Positions 6,862-15,863 of a DNA stretch of 36,126 nt are shown here, piece by piece. Source of the DNA: Prevotella sp. (GTDB taxonomy: Bacteria; Bacteroidota; Bacteroidia; Bacteroidales; Bacteroidaceae); the NCBI GenBank assembly GCA_016285075.1, contig JAEEQB010000048.1, positions 1 to 36,126 of the forward strand, written 5' to 3'. Within the stretch, counting starts at the first letter, position 1. The number at the start of each line of letters is the position of its first letter. The notes under the pieces were generated by a model that saw only the letters and a list, made by a program, of their open reading frames with translations, ran no database searches and was not told the origin of the DNA. Position numbers and translations under genes: made by a program.

Positions 6862-7632
6862 TCATTTCTTTAGTTCATCAATGTCAATCTTCAGTTCAAT
6901 CCTGCCCTTACTGTAGTCGGCTATTTCATAAGGATTATAAATGAAGGTGATCTCATCATCACCCAGGATAAAATTCTCTGAGGCAAACATATCCATAGAA
7001 TACAAGTAGCCTTCTTCATGTAGTTGGTTGATATCTTTGGCTCCAGTCTTATCCAACAAAGCCTCCAATAGCTGTTCATTGAGTTTTTGTTCAAATCCGG
7101 GTGCCAACACATCATGGAGTGATAGCTGTTCACCGTTCTCTGTATTGAAGTTCATGGCCAACTGCTGACTGATGCCGTGGGCACCTCCTTCGTAGTATTC
7201 TATATTAATAAGGTATGTCACTATTCCTTCAACCTCTTGTATGGTTTCCGTACTGACCTTGTAGCGATACTCATACCAGGCATGCTTCTCTTGGCTGGCC
7301 TTATCCTCGCGATAGAGCGGGGCATAGTTGCTGACGTAGTCTCGGCAGTACTTGTTGGCAAAGGAGTCTGCGGCTTGCTGCATAGAGAGGTTCTCAAGGT
7401 AGAAAACCCTTTGGTTGACAGCCTCGTTAAGTATCTTGGCGGTTTCTCCGTGTTTCTCATCCAAACAGTCCATCTGAAGATCCACGCTGCAGTGTGGGGC
7501 ATTGTCTCCTTTTTCTATCGCCACTTCCTTGTTGACGTTGATACGGTGGAACGACAGCTTCGATCCACCTCCGCCACAGGCAGTCAGCAAAAGCGATGCA
7601 ATCAGTTGTGGGATAATAGATTTAAGAGTCAT
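6862..7632 (-). CDS. DUF3298/RsiV-like lipoprotein
   Basis: This 256-residue protein has a lipoprotein signal (LIASLLLTAC, Cys about 19) and a beta-rich mature part. Residues about 40-140 resemble the DUF4163 (PdaC) domain with SYxxY-like aromatic segments. The C-terminal half (GGAHGISQQLAMNFNTENGE, LHDVLAPGFEQKL, then FILGDDEITFIYNPYEIADY) carries the signature of DUF3298. This domain pair occurs in the anti-sigma factor RsiV, which binds lysozyme, and in many periplasmic proteins of unknown role. No sigma factor gene is adjacent here, so an anti-sigma role is not supported. It lies between the DEAD helicase and rsmG with 15-bp and 3-bp gaps. Confidence 0.8.
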   Translation of the reverse strand: MTLKSIIPQLIASLLLTACGGGGSKLSFHRINVNKEVAIEKGDNAPHCSVDLQMDCLDEKHGETAKILNEAVNQRVFYLENLSMQQAADSFANKYCRDYVSNYAPLYREDKASQEKHAWYEYRYKVSTETIQEVEGIVTYLINIEYYEGGAHGISQQLAMNFNTENGEQLSLHDVLAPGFEQKLNEQLLEALLDKTGAKDINQLHEEGYLYSMDMFASENFILGDDEITFIYNPYEIADYSKGRIELKIDIDELKK

Positions 7633-7647
7633 AACGAATGATTGTCT

Positions 7648-8907
7648 TTAGGGTTGACGGTTGTTTCTTTTGTTTCGTTTCTGATTGTTCTTGCTCCCGT
7701 TGCCTCTGCTGTTCCATCGTCCATGATGGCCGTTAGAGCGCTTCTTAGGCCGGGAGGCATATACTGGAGCCTCACCCAGTTCTTCTGGCAGAGGACGTTT
7801 CTCTACCTCTTTGCCTAAGAAATGCTCTATCTGCTGGAAACGCCTGATGTCCAGGTCGGAAACAAAGGTAATAGCTGCTCCGTCGCGATCGGCACGTGCC
7901 GTACGTCCAATACGATGAACATAGTCCTCTGCATCGTGAGGGACATCATAATTGATAACTGTCCGTATGTCATCAATGTCAATGCCACGGCTTACAATGT
8001 CTGTGGCTATGAGCACGTCGGTCTGTCCTGCCTTGAACTTCAACATCACCTGGTCTCGTTCACGCTGATCCAGGTCACTGTGCATCTCAGCGCAATTGAT
8101 CTTCATGCGTTTCAGTTGGCGGGTGATATCCTTCACCTTCTCTTTCTTACCCGAGAATACAATGACACGCTTTAAGTCGCCAGCTTTGAACAGGTTCTCA
8201 ATGATTTTCAATTTCTGGGGCTCGTAGCATACATAGGCAGACTGCTGAATCTTTTCTGCAGGCTTTGATACTGCCAACTTGATTTCCACGGGGTTATGGA
8301 GCATTGATACAGCCAGTTTTCGAATGTCTTGTGGCATGGTGGCAGAGAACATGACCCGCTGACAGTTTTCCGGCAGTTCCTTGACTATGCGCATGATGTC
8401 TTCGGAGAATCCCATGTCGAGCATACGGTCAGCCTCATCCAAGACAAAAAACGAGCACCGTGACAGGTCGAGATTCCCGACTTTCAGATGGCTCAGCAGA
8501 CGTCCTGGTGTGGCAATGATGACATCGGCACCAAGCCGCAGTCCTTTTAGTTCCTGATCATAGCGACCGCCGTCATTGCCACCATAGACAGCCACACTGG
8601 AAATACCATCCAAATAGTAGCCGAAGCCTTGCATGGCCTGGTCTATCTGCTGAGCCAGTTCACGGGTCGGCGACATGATGACACAATTAATGGCATCTTT
8701 GGGAAATCCACCATCGTCGAGTAGCGACAAGATGGGCAGTAGATAGGCAGCCGTCTTGCCTGTTCCTGTTTGGGCTACGCCCAGCACATCATAGCCATCG
8801 AGTATCTCTGGTATGCATCGTTCCTGTATAGGAGTCATCTCATCGAAGCGCATGTCGTACAGCGCGTCGAGGATATTGTCGTTGAGATATGTCTCTTCAA
8901 ATTTCAC
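7648..8907 (-). CDS. DEAD-box RNA helicase, RhlE-like
   Basis: This 419-residue protein contains the DEAD-box motifs in order: Q motif (FDEMTPIQERCIP), motif I AQTGTGKT, PTRELAQQ, TPGRLLSH, motif II DEAD (VLDEADRMLDMGF), motif III SAT, motif V DIVSRGIDI and motif VI HRIGRTARA. The C-terminus is a basic Arg/Asn/Gly-rich tail, typical of RhlE-like enzymes that unwind short RNA duplexes in ribosome assembly or mRNA turnover. The start is GTG at 8905-8907, preceded by a purine-rich GGAAGAAA. It sits 34 bp after the permease gene. Confidence 0.93.
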   Translation of the reverse strand: MKFEETYLNDNILDALYDMRFDEMTPIQERCIPEILDGYDVLGVAQTGTGKTAAYLLPILSLLDDGGFPKDAINCVIMSPTRELAQQIDQAMQGFGYYLDGISSVAVYGGNDGGRYDQELKGLRLGADVIIATPGRLLSHLKVGNLDLSRCSFFVLDEADRMLDMGFSEDIMRIVKELPENCQRVMFSATMPQDIRKLAVSMLHNPVEIKLAVSKPAEKIQQSAYVCYEPQKLKIIENLFKAGDLKRVIVFSGKKEKVKDITRQLKRMKINCAEMHSDLDQRERDQVMLKFKAGQTDVLIATDIVSRGIDIDDIRTVINYDVPHDAEDYVHRIGRTARADRDGAAITFVSDLDIRRFQQIEHFLGKEVEKRPLPEELGEAPVYASRPKKRSNGHHGRWNSRGNGSKNNQKRNKRNNRQP

Positions 8908-8941
8908 TTTCTTCCTTTTTATCTTTCCTACCTGTCTTCCT

Positions 8942-10165
8942 TTAATTGGGTGCCTGCCTTAGGCAGAAGTAGGCAATGAATACATATAATATATTAGGTA
9001 TCCAGGCTGCCAGCATGGCAGGAGTACCTGCGTTGATGGCAAACGTGGCAGAAACCGTCTGCAGCAGTATGTAGGCGAATGACAGAGCTAAACCGATACC
9101 CAGGTAGAGTCCCATTCCTCCTTTCCGCTTGCGGGCTGAGAGGCTGACACCGATGAGAGTCAGTATGAACGATGCAAACGACATGGCTATGCGTTTGTGG
9201 TATTCCACCTCATACTGTACTACATTGCCCGAGCCTCGTTCCTGTTGTTTGTAGATGTAGCGCCGAAGATCGGGTGAGGTGAATGTCTCTTGCTGACCTT
9301 TTGAGAAAACCAGGTCAATCGGCTCCATGACAATAGTTGTGTCAAGTTCTGGGCCTGAGGTGATCTGCTCACGAAGACCTTTCAACGTTCGAATCTTATA
9401 GTTGTTGACATGCCAGTGGTACCGGCTGTCCGAGATGGTGTCATAGTGAATCACACTGGCAGTCATGTGACTTACTAATTTCTTGTTCTCGAACTTGTCC
9501 AACGAAAAGCCGTAGCCGGTCTTGGTGATGTCGTCATACTGCTGTATGTAGGCAATGACGCCTTTACCTACTTGCAGCTGCACATTTTGCGCAGAGGTGT
9601 TTTTCTTCTTATTCTTGTAGAGGGTCTCAAAGTTCTGTCTGACGACGTTGCCACGAGGTATGACCATAGAGCCAAGATAGAAGTTGAGTGCGGCAATGAG
9701 TGCTGCCGAAATCATATAGGGTCTGAGAAGCCGTTTGAAACTCGTTCCAGCCGCCAGCATGGCAATGATTTCGGAATTGCCCGCCAGCTTCGATGTGAAG
9801 AAGATGACAGCAATAAACACAAAGAGCGGCGAGAAGAGGTTGGCGAAGTAGGGGATGAAGTTCGCATAATAGTCCATGACAATAGCCCTCAGCGGAGCGT
9901 GGTTGGTCGTGAACTTTGCCAGGTTCTCATTGACGTCAAAGACGATGGATATGCTGATGATCAGCAGGATAGAATAAATGTATGTGCCTATGAACTTCTT
10001 GATAATATAGCGGTCAAGCCGCTTCAGATAGTGGAAGGGATTGAGATAGCGCAGCCATCCGAGCCACTTCTTCAGGAAGCGTCCTATAGTCTTTGCTATG
10101 CGACTCTCTGCACGGCGGCGCCTATAGCGTTTGTGGTGTCTTCTTATCTGGCTGAAATCTTTCAT
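8942..10165 (-). CDS. LptF/LptG (YjgP/YjgQ) family LPS export permease
   Basis: This protein of about 407 residues has a very basic N-terminus (RRHHKRYRRRRAESR), membrane helices near residues 60-80, 100-125 and 150-165, a large periplasmic beta-rich middle part, and three C-terminal helices (ASFILTLIGVSLSARKRKGG, LYLGIGLALSFAYILLQTVS, LAAWIPNILYVFIAYF). This is the layout of LptF/LptG, the inner-membrane partners of LptB that lift LPS into the Lpt bridge. The frame is open back to 10204, but ATG 10163-10165 overlaps the tgt stop as ATGA, so it is the likely start. Only one permease is here; whether it is the LptF or LptG type cannot be said. Confidence 0.9.
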   Translation of the reverse strand: MKDFSQIRRHHKRYRRRRAESRIAKTIGRFLKKWLGWLRYLNPFHYLKRLDRYIIKKFIGTYIYSILLIISISIVFDVNENLAKFTTNHAPLRAIVMDYYANFIPYFANLFSPLFVFIAVIFFTSKLAGNSEIIAMLAAGTSFKRLLRPYMISAALIAALNFYLGSMVIPRGNVVRQNFETLYKNKKKNTSAQNVQLQVGKGVIAYIQQYDDITKTGYGFSLDKFENKKLVSHMTASVIHYDTISDSRYHWHVNNYKIRTLKGLREQITSGPELDTTIVMEPIDLVFSKGQQETFTSPDLRRYIYKQQERGSGNVVQYEVEYHKRIAMSFASFILTLIGVSLSARKRKGGMGLYLGIGLALSFAYILLQTVSATFAINAGTPAMLAAWIPNILYVFIAYFCLRQAPN

Positions 10166-11289
10166 CGGCGTTTTCCTAATTGCTCTATCACAGAACGTTT
10201 CCACTGGGTGAAGTCGCCTGCAATAATATGGTTACGGGCATCTGTGACAAGACGCAGGTAGAAACTGAGGTTATGGATGGATGCTATCTGCATGGCCAGC
10301 AGCTCCTGAGCCTTGAACAGATGATGCAGATAGGCTTTGGAATGGATTCTGTCCACCTCACACCCCTCAGGGTCAATCGGTGAGAAATCCTGTTCCCACT
10401 TCTTGTTTCTCATGTTCATGGTACCTTCATAAGTGAAGAGCATGGCATTACGGCCATTACGAGTAGGCATCACACAGTCAAACATGTCAACACCCCGTTC
10501 TATGGCTTCAAGTATGTTCTGTGGTGTGCCTACGCCCATCAGATAGCGTGGACGGTCCTTGGGCAGTATCTCGTTGACCACCTCTATCATTTCATACATT
10601 ACCTCAGTGGGTTCTCCCACCGCAAGTCCGCCAATGGCATTACCATCGGCACCCAAGTCGGCAACATGCTTGGCTGCATCCTGCCGTAGATCCTTATATG
10701 TACAGCCCTGGACGATGGGGAACAGACTCTGCTGATAACCGTACAAAGGTTCCGTCTCGTGGAAGCGTTTGACACATCGCTCCAGCCACCGCTGCGTAAG
10801 ACCCAGAGAACGTTTGGCATAGTCGTAATCACTCTGTCCGGGCGGACACTCATCGAAAGCCATCATGATATCGGCTCCGATCACACGCTCAGTATCTATC
10901 ACGTTTTCTGGGGTGAAGATATGTTTTGAGCCATCAATGTGACTACGGAACTCACAACCCTCTTCGCGTAGCTTCCTGATGCCTGTAAGTGAAAACACCT
11001 GGAATCCGCCGCTGTCGGTAAGGATGGGCCTGTCCCAAGTGTTGAACTGATGCAGGCCGCCGGCTTTACGCAGTGTGTCGAGTCCAGGACGCAGATAAAG
11101 ATGATAGGTATTGCCCAGAATGATCTGAGCCTTCACCTGATGACGCAACTCAGAGAAATGGACACCCTTTACACTACCCACCGTTCCGACAGGCATGAAG
11201 ATCGGAGTTAGGATCTGTCCGTGGTCAGTGCTGATGATGCCGGCACGGGCATCGCTGCTTGGGTCGGTATGCTGTAGCTCAAACGTCAT
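10162..11289 (-). CDS. tgt: Queuine tRNA-ribosyltransferase
   Basis: This 375-residue protein matches bacterial Tgt from end to end: FMPVGTVGSVKG, ILGNTYHLYLRPG, the active-site segment LTDSGGFQVFSL, MMAFDECPPG, VQGCTYKDLR, GGLAVGEP, and GVDMFDCVMPTRNGRNA with the nucleophilic Asp. Tgt exchanges guanine-34 of certain tRNAs for the queuosine precursor. The usual zinc site (CxCxxC...H) is incomplete: the region reads DPEGCEVDRIHSKAYLHHL, with one Cys and the His. The gene overlaps lon upstream and the permease downstream by 4 bp each. Confidence 0.96.
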   Translation of the reverse strand: MTFELQHTDPSSDARAGIISTDHGQILTPIFMPVGTVGSVKGVHFSELRHQVKAQIILGNTYHLYLRPGLDTLRKAGGLHQFNTWDRPILTDSGGFQVFSLTGIRKLREEGCEFRSHIDGSKHIFTPENVIDTERVIGADIMMAFDECPPGQSDYDYAKRSLGLTQRWLERCVKRFHETEPLYGYQQSLFPIVQGCTYKDLRQDAAKHVADLGADGNAIGGLAVGEPTEVMYEMIEVVNEILPKDRPRYLMGVGTPQNILEAIERGVDMFDCVMPTRNGRNAMLFTYEGTMNMRNKKWEQDFSPIDPEGCEVDRIHSKAYLHHLFKAQELLAMQIASIHNLSFYLRLVTDARNHIIAGDFTQWKRSVIEQLGKRR

Positions 11290-13769
11290 TTCTCAGCCTT
11301 CTTGTCATTCTCTTCTGGAATGTCAAACTTCATCGGATTTTGCACCAGTTGCTTGGTAAGGGCGAAGTCCCATACGTCACGGACACTTTCCACATAGTGG
11401 AAGTTAACACCTTTCAGGTATACCTCGGGTATTTCATTGATGTCCTTCTCGTTTTCCTTACACATCACGATGTCGGTAATACCGGCACGTTTTGCAGCCA
11501 GTATTTTCTCTTTGATACCACCTACAGGCAGCACTTTGCCGCGAAGCGTGATCTCCCCCGTCATGGCAGTGTTCTTGCGCACTTTGCGCTGGGTGAGTGC
11601 CGATGCAATGGAGGTGGCTATCGTAATACCTGCAGAAGGACCGTCCTTCGGAGTCGCACCTTCAGGTACGTGGATATGGATGTTCCAGTTGTCGAAGATG
11701 CGGTAGTCGATATCCAGCAGGTCAACGTGAGCCTTTACATACTCAAGTGCAATGATGGCACTCTCTTTCATCACATCGCCCAGGTTGCCTGTCAGCGTCA
11801 GCTTGCCGGCCTTGCCCTTGGAAAGCGATGTCTCGATAAATAGTATTTCACCGCCGACACTAGTCCACGCCAGTCCTGTAACCACTCCAGCATAGTCATT
11901 GCCCTGATAGATGTCACGATAGAAAGGAGGATTGCCCAGCAGTCCCTCTATTTCCTTGGGAGTGATCTTCATGGGGGTGATCTCCTCTTCGGAACTGCGG
12001 TCGGCTATGGCCCACTTATAGGCCAACTTGCGCATCAGCTTGTTGATCTGCTTTTCCAGCAGGCGTACACCGCTCTCACGCGTATAGCGTTCAATGATCA
12101 TCTCTATGGCAGCTTTGTTCAGACGGGGCTTCTCTGCCAATAAGTTCAGACCTGTGTTCTCCAATTCCCGAGGAATGAGGTGCCGCTTGGCTATTTCAAT
12201 CTTCTCCTCTGTGGTATAGCCACTAAGCTCAATCACCTCCATACGGTCGAGTAGGGGTTTGGGAATGGTGCTCAGCGTGTTGGCCGTAGCAATGAAAAAC
12301 ACTTTTGACAGGTCGTAATCAACATCGAGGTAGTTGTCGTGGAACGCCGAATTCTGTTCGGGGTCGAGCACCTCCAGCAGAGCCGATGCAGGGTCGCCGT
12401 TATGAGTCATCTGTGATACCTTGTCTATCTCGTCCAGAATGAACACCGGATTGGAGCTGCCTGCCTTCTGAATGGACTTGATGATACGTCCTGGCATTGC
12501 ACCGATATACGTCCGACGATGTCCACGGATCTCTGCCTCATCATGCAGACCGCCTAAGGAGATGCGGACGTACTTTCTGTTCATGGCCTCGGCTATCGAC
12601 TTACCCAGACTTGTCTTACCGACACCTGGAGGTCCGTACAGGCAAAGGATGGGGCTCTTCAGGTCATTTCTCAGTGCTAGCACGGACAGATACTCCAAGA
12701 TGCGCTCTTTCACCTTCTCCATGCCATAGTGTTCCTTGTTCAGGATTTTCTGGGCACGTCTGAGGTTCAGTTCGTCAAAGGTATACTCACCCCACGGAAG
12801 CGATACCAGCGTCTGCAGGTAGTTCAGCTGCACGTTGAACTCCGGGCTTTGCGAATTCAGATTGTCCAGTTTGTCACACTCCTTGTGGAATGTTTTCTTC
12901 ACTTCCTCAGGCCACAACTTGAAACGTGCCTTTTTCAGCAGTTCCTCTTTCTCAGGCGACTGCTCGCCGTTATTTATTTCCGCCTGTAGGTTCTTGATCT
13001 GCTGCTGGAGGAAATAGTTGCGCTGCTGCTGGTCTATATCTTCGCGGGTCTTGTTACGGATAGAGTTCTTCAGATTCAGCAGCTTGATCTCACGGTTCAG
13101 TATCTTCAGCGCCAGGAACAGCCGTTCTTTCACGCTCTCCGACTCCAGCAAGGAGATTTTCTCCTTTATGGCAAACGGCATGTTCGAACATGTGAAATTC
13201 AGCGCCATCACATCGTTGTAGATGTTGCGTATGGCAAAAGTAGCCTCGTCAGGAATGTCCTCGCTCATGGAAACATAATCGCTTACTTGCTTTCTTAAGT
13301 CATCCATGGCGGTCTTGAATTCCCGGTCACGCTTTTCGGGCATCAACTCCGTAGCAGGCTCTACGGAACCTTTCAGGTAGGGTGTATAGCCTGTCACACT
13401 CTTCAGCCTCATTCTGCCCATGCCTTGCACAATCGCCGTCAGACTGCCATTAGGCAACTGGAGTTGCTTGATCACTTTTGCATATACTCCATATTCGTAG
13501 AGGTCTTCCAACTGGGGAACCTCTACCTCTGGGTCGTGTTGGCATACCACCCCAATAATCACGCCCTTCTTCTCGGCTTTGCGTATCAAAGTCATGCTCG
13601 ACTCGCGTCCTATTAATATAGGAGATACCACGCCAGGAAACAGCACAAGATTCCTGACTGGCAGAATGCCGACCTCAGTCGGTGCATTGCCATCACTTAA
13701 AAAATCGCCGAAATCGCCTTCGATATCAGCTATCATTGAGAAGCTTTTATTGTCTTGACTATCGCTCAT
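11286..13769 (-). CDS. lon: ATP-dependent protease Lon
   Basis: This 827-residue protein contains an N-terminal substrate-binding domain from about residue 30 (GILPVRNLVLFPGVVSPILI), a coiled-coil linker, and an AAA+ module with Walker A GPPGVGKTSLGKS (about 380) and Walker B FILDEIDK. The proteolytic domain has the catalytic Ser in PKDGPSAGITI and Lys in GGIKEKILAAKRAG. Lon degrades misfolded and regulatory proteins in the cytoplasm. Length is normal for the family. Gene order and the ATGA overlap with tgt make it the head of the minus-strand block that runs down to the MBL hydrolase. No HrcA/CIRCE-type heat-shock operator was seen upstream. Confidence 0.98.
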   Translation of the reverse strand: MSDSQDNKSFSMIADIEGDFGDFLSDGNAPTEVGILPVRNLVLFPGVVSPILIGRESSMTLIRKAEKKGVIIGVVCQHDPEVEVPQLEDLYEYGVYAKVIKQLQLPNGSLTAIVQGMGRMRLKSVTGYTPYLKGSVEPATELMPEKRDREFKTAMDDLRKQVSDYVSMSEDIPDEATFAIRNIYNDVMALNFTCSNMPFAIKEKISLLESESVKERLFLALKILNREIKLLNLKNSIRNKTREDIDQQQRNYFLQQQIKNLQAEINNGEQSPEKEELLKKARFKLWPEEVKKTFHKECDKLDNLNSQSPEFNVQLNYLQTLVSLPWGEYTFDELNLRRAQKILNKEHYGMEKVKERILEYLSVLALRNDLKSPILCLYGPPGVGKTSLGKSIAEAMNRKYVRISLGGLHDEAEIRGHRRTYIGAMPGRIIKSIQKAGSSNPVFILDEIDKVSQMTHNGDPASALLEVLDPEQNSAFHDNYLDVDYDLSKVFFIATANTLSTIPKPLLDRMEVIELSGYTTEEKIEIAKRHLIPRELENTGLNLLAEKPRLNKAAIEMIIERYTRESGVRLLEKQINKLMRKLAYKWAIADRSSEEEITPMKITPKEIEGLLGNPPFYRDIYQGNDYAGVVTGLAWTSVGGEILFIETSLSKGKAGKLTLTGNLGDVMKESAIIALEYVKAHVDLLDIDYRIFDNWNIHIHVPEGATPKDGPSAGITIATSIASALTQRKVRKNTAMTGEITLRGKVLPVGGIKEKILAAKRAGITDIVMCKENEKDINEIPEVYLKGVNFHYVESVRDVWDFALTKQLVQNPMKFDIPEENDKKAEK

Positions 13770-13795
13770 ATATTCCTTTTTTTCATTTTAGCTTG

Positions 13796-13803
13796 CAAAG
13801 GTA
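13796..13803 (-). promoter_or_regulatory. -7 box upstream of lon
   Basis: TACCTTTG lies 26 bp before the lon ATG on the minus strand. No good TTTG box is seen at the usual distance; an AT-rich run fills that place. Confidence 0.5.
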
Positions 13804-13827
13804 CGAATTTTTTTTTATATAATGGTG

Positions 13828-14619
13828 TTAGTTTGGATAATTTACACATTTTTTTTTTTTATCCCCAAAGGGATTGAAATCGAAGCCTATCTGCTTGGCT
13901 ATGGACAGCACCTGACGAGTTTTCTCGACAGAGAACCAAGAAGGTATAGATGAGTGGGTGCCGAAGATGACAAATGCCTTCCGTTCGTAGGCCTCCTGGA
14001 GCAGACGACGCATGGCCTCGACATCAGTGTCAGGCCCTATGCCAATCCTGCCGTATTGGAAGACGTGCCTGTCCGGGTTAACAAGGCTGGCACCCGATAT
14101 CATCTTGCATCCCTGCTGCTTAATGACACTCCTGATGGCCATCGTATTACATCCGTGAGGAGGAATGATGATCTTGTAGATGAGGGTGGTGTCAAATCCT
14201 TGTTCTTCCAGTCGTCTGATGCTTTGTCTGATGTCGTTCTCTATCTGTGCTTCGCTCCATGTCTTCCAGCGCTCATGCCGCAGGCCGTGCAGTATGATGC
14301 CAGCCCTCTGTCTCTGCCAGGCGGCCAATGAATCGGCCACCTCTTCGGTCATTTTATCGGCTATGACCGCAAAGTTAGGAGTGATGCCCACCTCGTCGGC
14401 TATCTTCTTGACGAGAAACACTCCCTCCGTGCTGTCATCGTCAATCCACATGGCATGGGCCTTGTCATCGTTCGATGCACCATACCAGGTGTCTATCAGC
14501 CCCACGTAGATGGTCTGTTTGCTGTAGTCGCCTACCGTGATGGGCTTGCGCCACCAGATGACAGCCGAGAGCAGTATCAGGAAGGAAAGGATGGCCAGTG
14601 CAATAATCTTCATATACAT
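13828..14619 (-). CDS. Polysaccharide deacetylase-like protein, membrane-anchored
   Basis: This 263-residue protein has one N-terminal membrane helix (IIALAILSFLILLSAVIWW) and then an extracytoplasmic domain. Motifs are MWIDDDSTEGVF with the paired Asp of the NodB fold, ILHGLRHERW carrying His residues that could bind metal, IIIPPHGCNTMAIRSV, and a late GTHSSIPSWF. The pattern fits the divergent deacetylases that remove N- or O-acetyl groups from cell-wall or exported polysaccharide, but substrate is unknown and catalytic residues are assigned only by analogy. Two starts, 14619 and 14613, are equivalent. The end of the gene passes through twelve A residues in a row (13849-13860), which could cause slippage and alter the tail. 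Confidence 0.72.
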   Translation of the reverse strand: MYMKIIALAILSFLILLSAVIWWRKPITVGDYSKQTIYVGLIDTWYGASNDDKAHAMWIDDDSTEGVFLVKKIADEVGITPNFAVIADKMTEEVADSLAAWQRQRAGIILHGLRHERWKTWSEAQIENDIRQSIRRLEEQGFDTTLIYKIIIPPHGCNTMAIRSVIKQQGCKMISGASLVNPDRHVFQYGRIGIGPDTDVEAMRRLLQEAYERKAFVIFGTHSSIPSWFSVEKTRQVLSIAKQIGFDFNPFGDKKKKCVNYPN

Positions 14620-14633
14620 TTATTTTATGTGTG

Positions 14634-14662
14634 CAAAGGTAGCATAAAATCATGAGACCAAA
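14634..14662 (-). promoter_or_regulatory. Probable promoter of the deacetylase-like gene
   Basis: TACCTTTG (14634-14641) is preceded on the minus strand by TTTG (14659-14662), with a short 17-bp spacer. It is only about 15 bp from the start codon, implying a very short leader. Confidence 0.5.
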
Positions 14663-14691
14663 GAAGAAAGAGTGAAAAATCATTCAAAAGT

Positions 14692-14722
14692 TTTGTTATC
14701 TCACAAATTCTGTATACCTTTG
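14692..14722 (+). promoter_or_regulatory. Promoter of the nitroreductase-kdsC-maf operon
   Basis: TTTG (14692-14695), a 19-bp spacer and TACCTTTG (14715-14722). Transcription would start near 14729, leaving a leader of about 75 nt before ATG 14806. Confidence 0.68.
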
Positions 14723-14805
14723 TCCCCGACGAAGAGCCATTGATGACGGCTGGTGACTCAGCGTCTGGAGCACTTTGGACAGCCCGTTTTCAAAATTTGC
14801 AATAT

Positions 14806-15342
14806 ATGAAAGATTTTAAGGAACTGGTGCAGATGCGCCGCTCGCACAGGAAATTCACCGAGGAAGAGATCGATGCAGAGAATGTCAGACTGATTCTTCG
14901 CGCAGCGTTGATGTCACCGACATCGAAGGGACAGCGTGGATGGCAGTTTGTCGTTGTTGATAACAAGGCCGACTTGGAGAAACTAGCCGATGCCAAAGAC
15001 CTAGGCTCACAATTCCTGAAGGGAGCACCATTGGCCGTGGTCGTATTAGGCGACCCTCTGCAGAACGACTGCTGGGTGGAGGATGGATCGCTGGCGGCCA
15101 TTGCCATGCAGTATCAGGCCGAGGACTTGGGACTGGGCTCCTGCTGGATCCAGATGCGTGGACGGGGGCTTAGCGACGGAACGAGTGCCGACACCGTCAT
15201 CCGGGGCATTCTCAACATTCCTGAGAACCTGTCGTGTCTGTGCATCATTGCCTTTGGCCATAAGGCTGATGAACGCAAGCCTCAGAACGAGGAACGGTTG
15301 AAATGGGAGAATGTGCATATTGGCAAGTATGATAAACTATGA
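14806..15342 (+). CDS. Nitroreductase family protein
   Basis: This 178-residue protein has the flavin-binding signatures of the FMN-dependent nitroreductase fold: LVQMRRSHRKFTEEEID at the N-terminus, LMSPTSKGQRGWQFVVVDN, and the C-terminal LGLGSCWIQMRGRG and IAFGHKADERKP segments. Such enzymes reduce nitro compounds, quinones or other acceptors with NAD(P)H; the natural substrate is unknown. The frame opens earlier at 14740, but that lies almost at the predicted transcription start, and family members begin MKDFKELV, so ATG 14806 is chosen. The end overlaps the kdsC start by 14 bp. Confidence 0.9.
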   Translation: MKDFKELVQMRRSHRKFTEEEIDAENVRLILRAALMSPTSKGQRGWQFVVVDNKADLEKLADAKDLGSQFLKGAPLAVVVLGDPLQNDCWVEDGSLAAIAMQYQAEDLGLGSCWIQMRGRGLSDGTSADTVIRGILNIPENLSCLCIIAFGHKADERKPQNEERLKWENVHIGKYDKL

Positions 15343-15847
15343 TTTGACAAAGATACGGGCGGTGATCTTTGATGTGGACGGGGTGCTCTCGGCCGAGACC
15401 ATCGGGTTAAGTGTGAATGGGGAACCCTTACGGACTGTGAACATCAAGGATGGCTATGCTTTGCAGCTGGCAGTGAAGCAAGGACTTCTCATTGCCATCA
15501 TGACAGGTGCAAACACCGAAAGTGTACGCCTCCGCTATGAACGGTTAGGAGTGGAGCATATCTTCATGGGGTGTGCCGTGAAGACGATCACCTACGAACA
15601 GTTCCTTCAGGATCACAGCCTGACTGACGAGGAGATCATCTACATGGGCGACGACATTCCCGACCTCCCGGTCATGCAGCGAGCGGGCTGCCCCGTATGC
15701 CCTAAAGACGCGTGTCCGGAGATCAAGCAGGTCAGCAAGTACATCAGCCATCTTTGCGGTGGTTATGGTTGCGGACGTGATGTGATAGAACAAGTGCTGA
15801 AGGCACAAGGCAAATGGATGTCCGATGACCGTGCATTCGGTTGGTAA
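15329..15847 (+). CDS. kdsC: 3-deoxy-D-manno-octulosonate 8-phosphate phosphatase
   Basis: This protein of about 172 residues is a small HAD phosphatase with motif I FDVDGVLSAE, then NIKDGYALQLAVKQGL, motif II IMTGANTES, and motif IV IYMGDDIPDLPVM. These match KdsC, which lacks a cap domain and works as a tetramer to release phosphate from KDO-8-phosphate in LPS inner-core synthesis. ATG 15329 gives the usual short N-terminus; an upstream ATG at 15311 adds six residues deep inside the preceding gene. The frame overlaps the nitroreductase end by 14 bp and is 16 bp ahead of maf. Confidence 0.93.
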   Translation: MINYDLTKIRAVIFDVDGVLSAETIGLSVNGEPLRTVNIKDGYALQLAVKQGLLIAIMTGANTESVRLRYERLGVEHIFMGCAVKTITYEQFLQDHSLTDEEIIYMGDDIPDLPVMQRAGCPVCPKDACPEIKQVSKYISHLCGGYGCGRDVIEQVLKAQGKWMSDDRAFGW

Positions 15848-15863
15848 ATAATGACGAGGAACG

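Noticed and set aside
6862..7632. Anti-sigma factor role (RsiV-like) for the DUF3298-like lipoprotein
   Set aside because: No sigma factor gene adjoins it and the domain pair is widespread in proteins without that role.
9572..10261. A 229-codon plus-strand frame opposite the LPS permease and tgt
   Set aside because: It is a shadow frame: the minus strand carries two well-recognised genes with coupled start and stop, and this frame has no promoter or family features.
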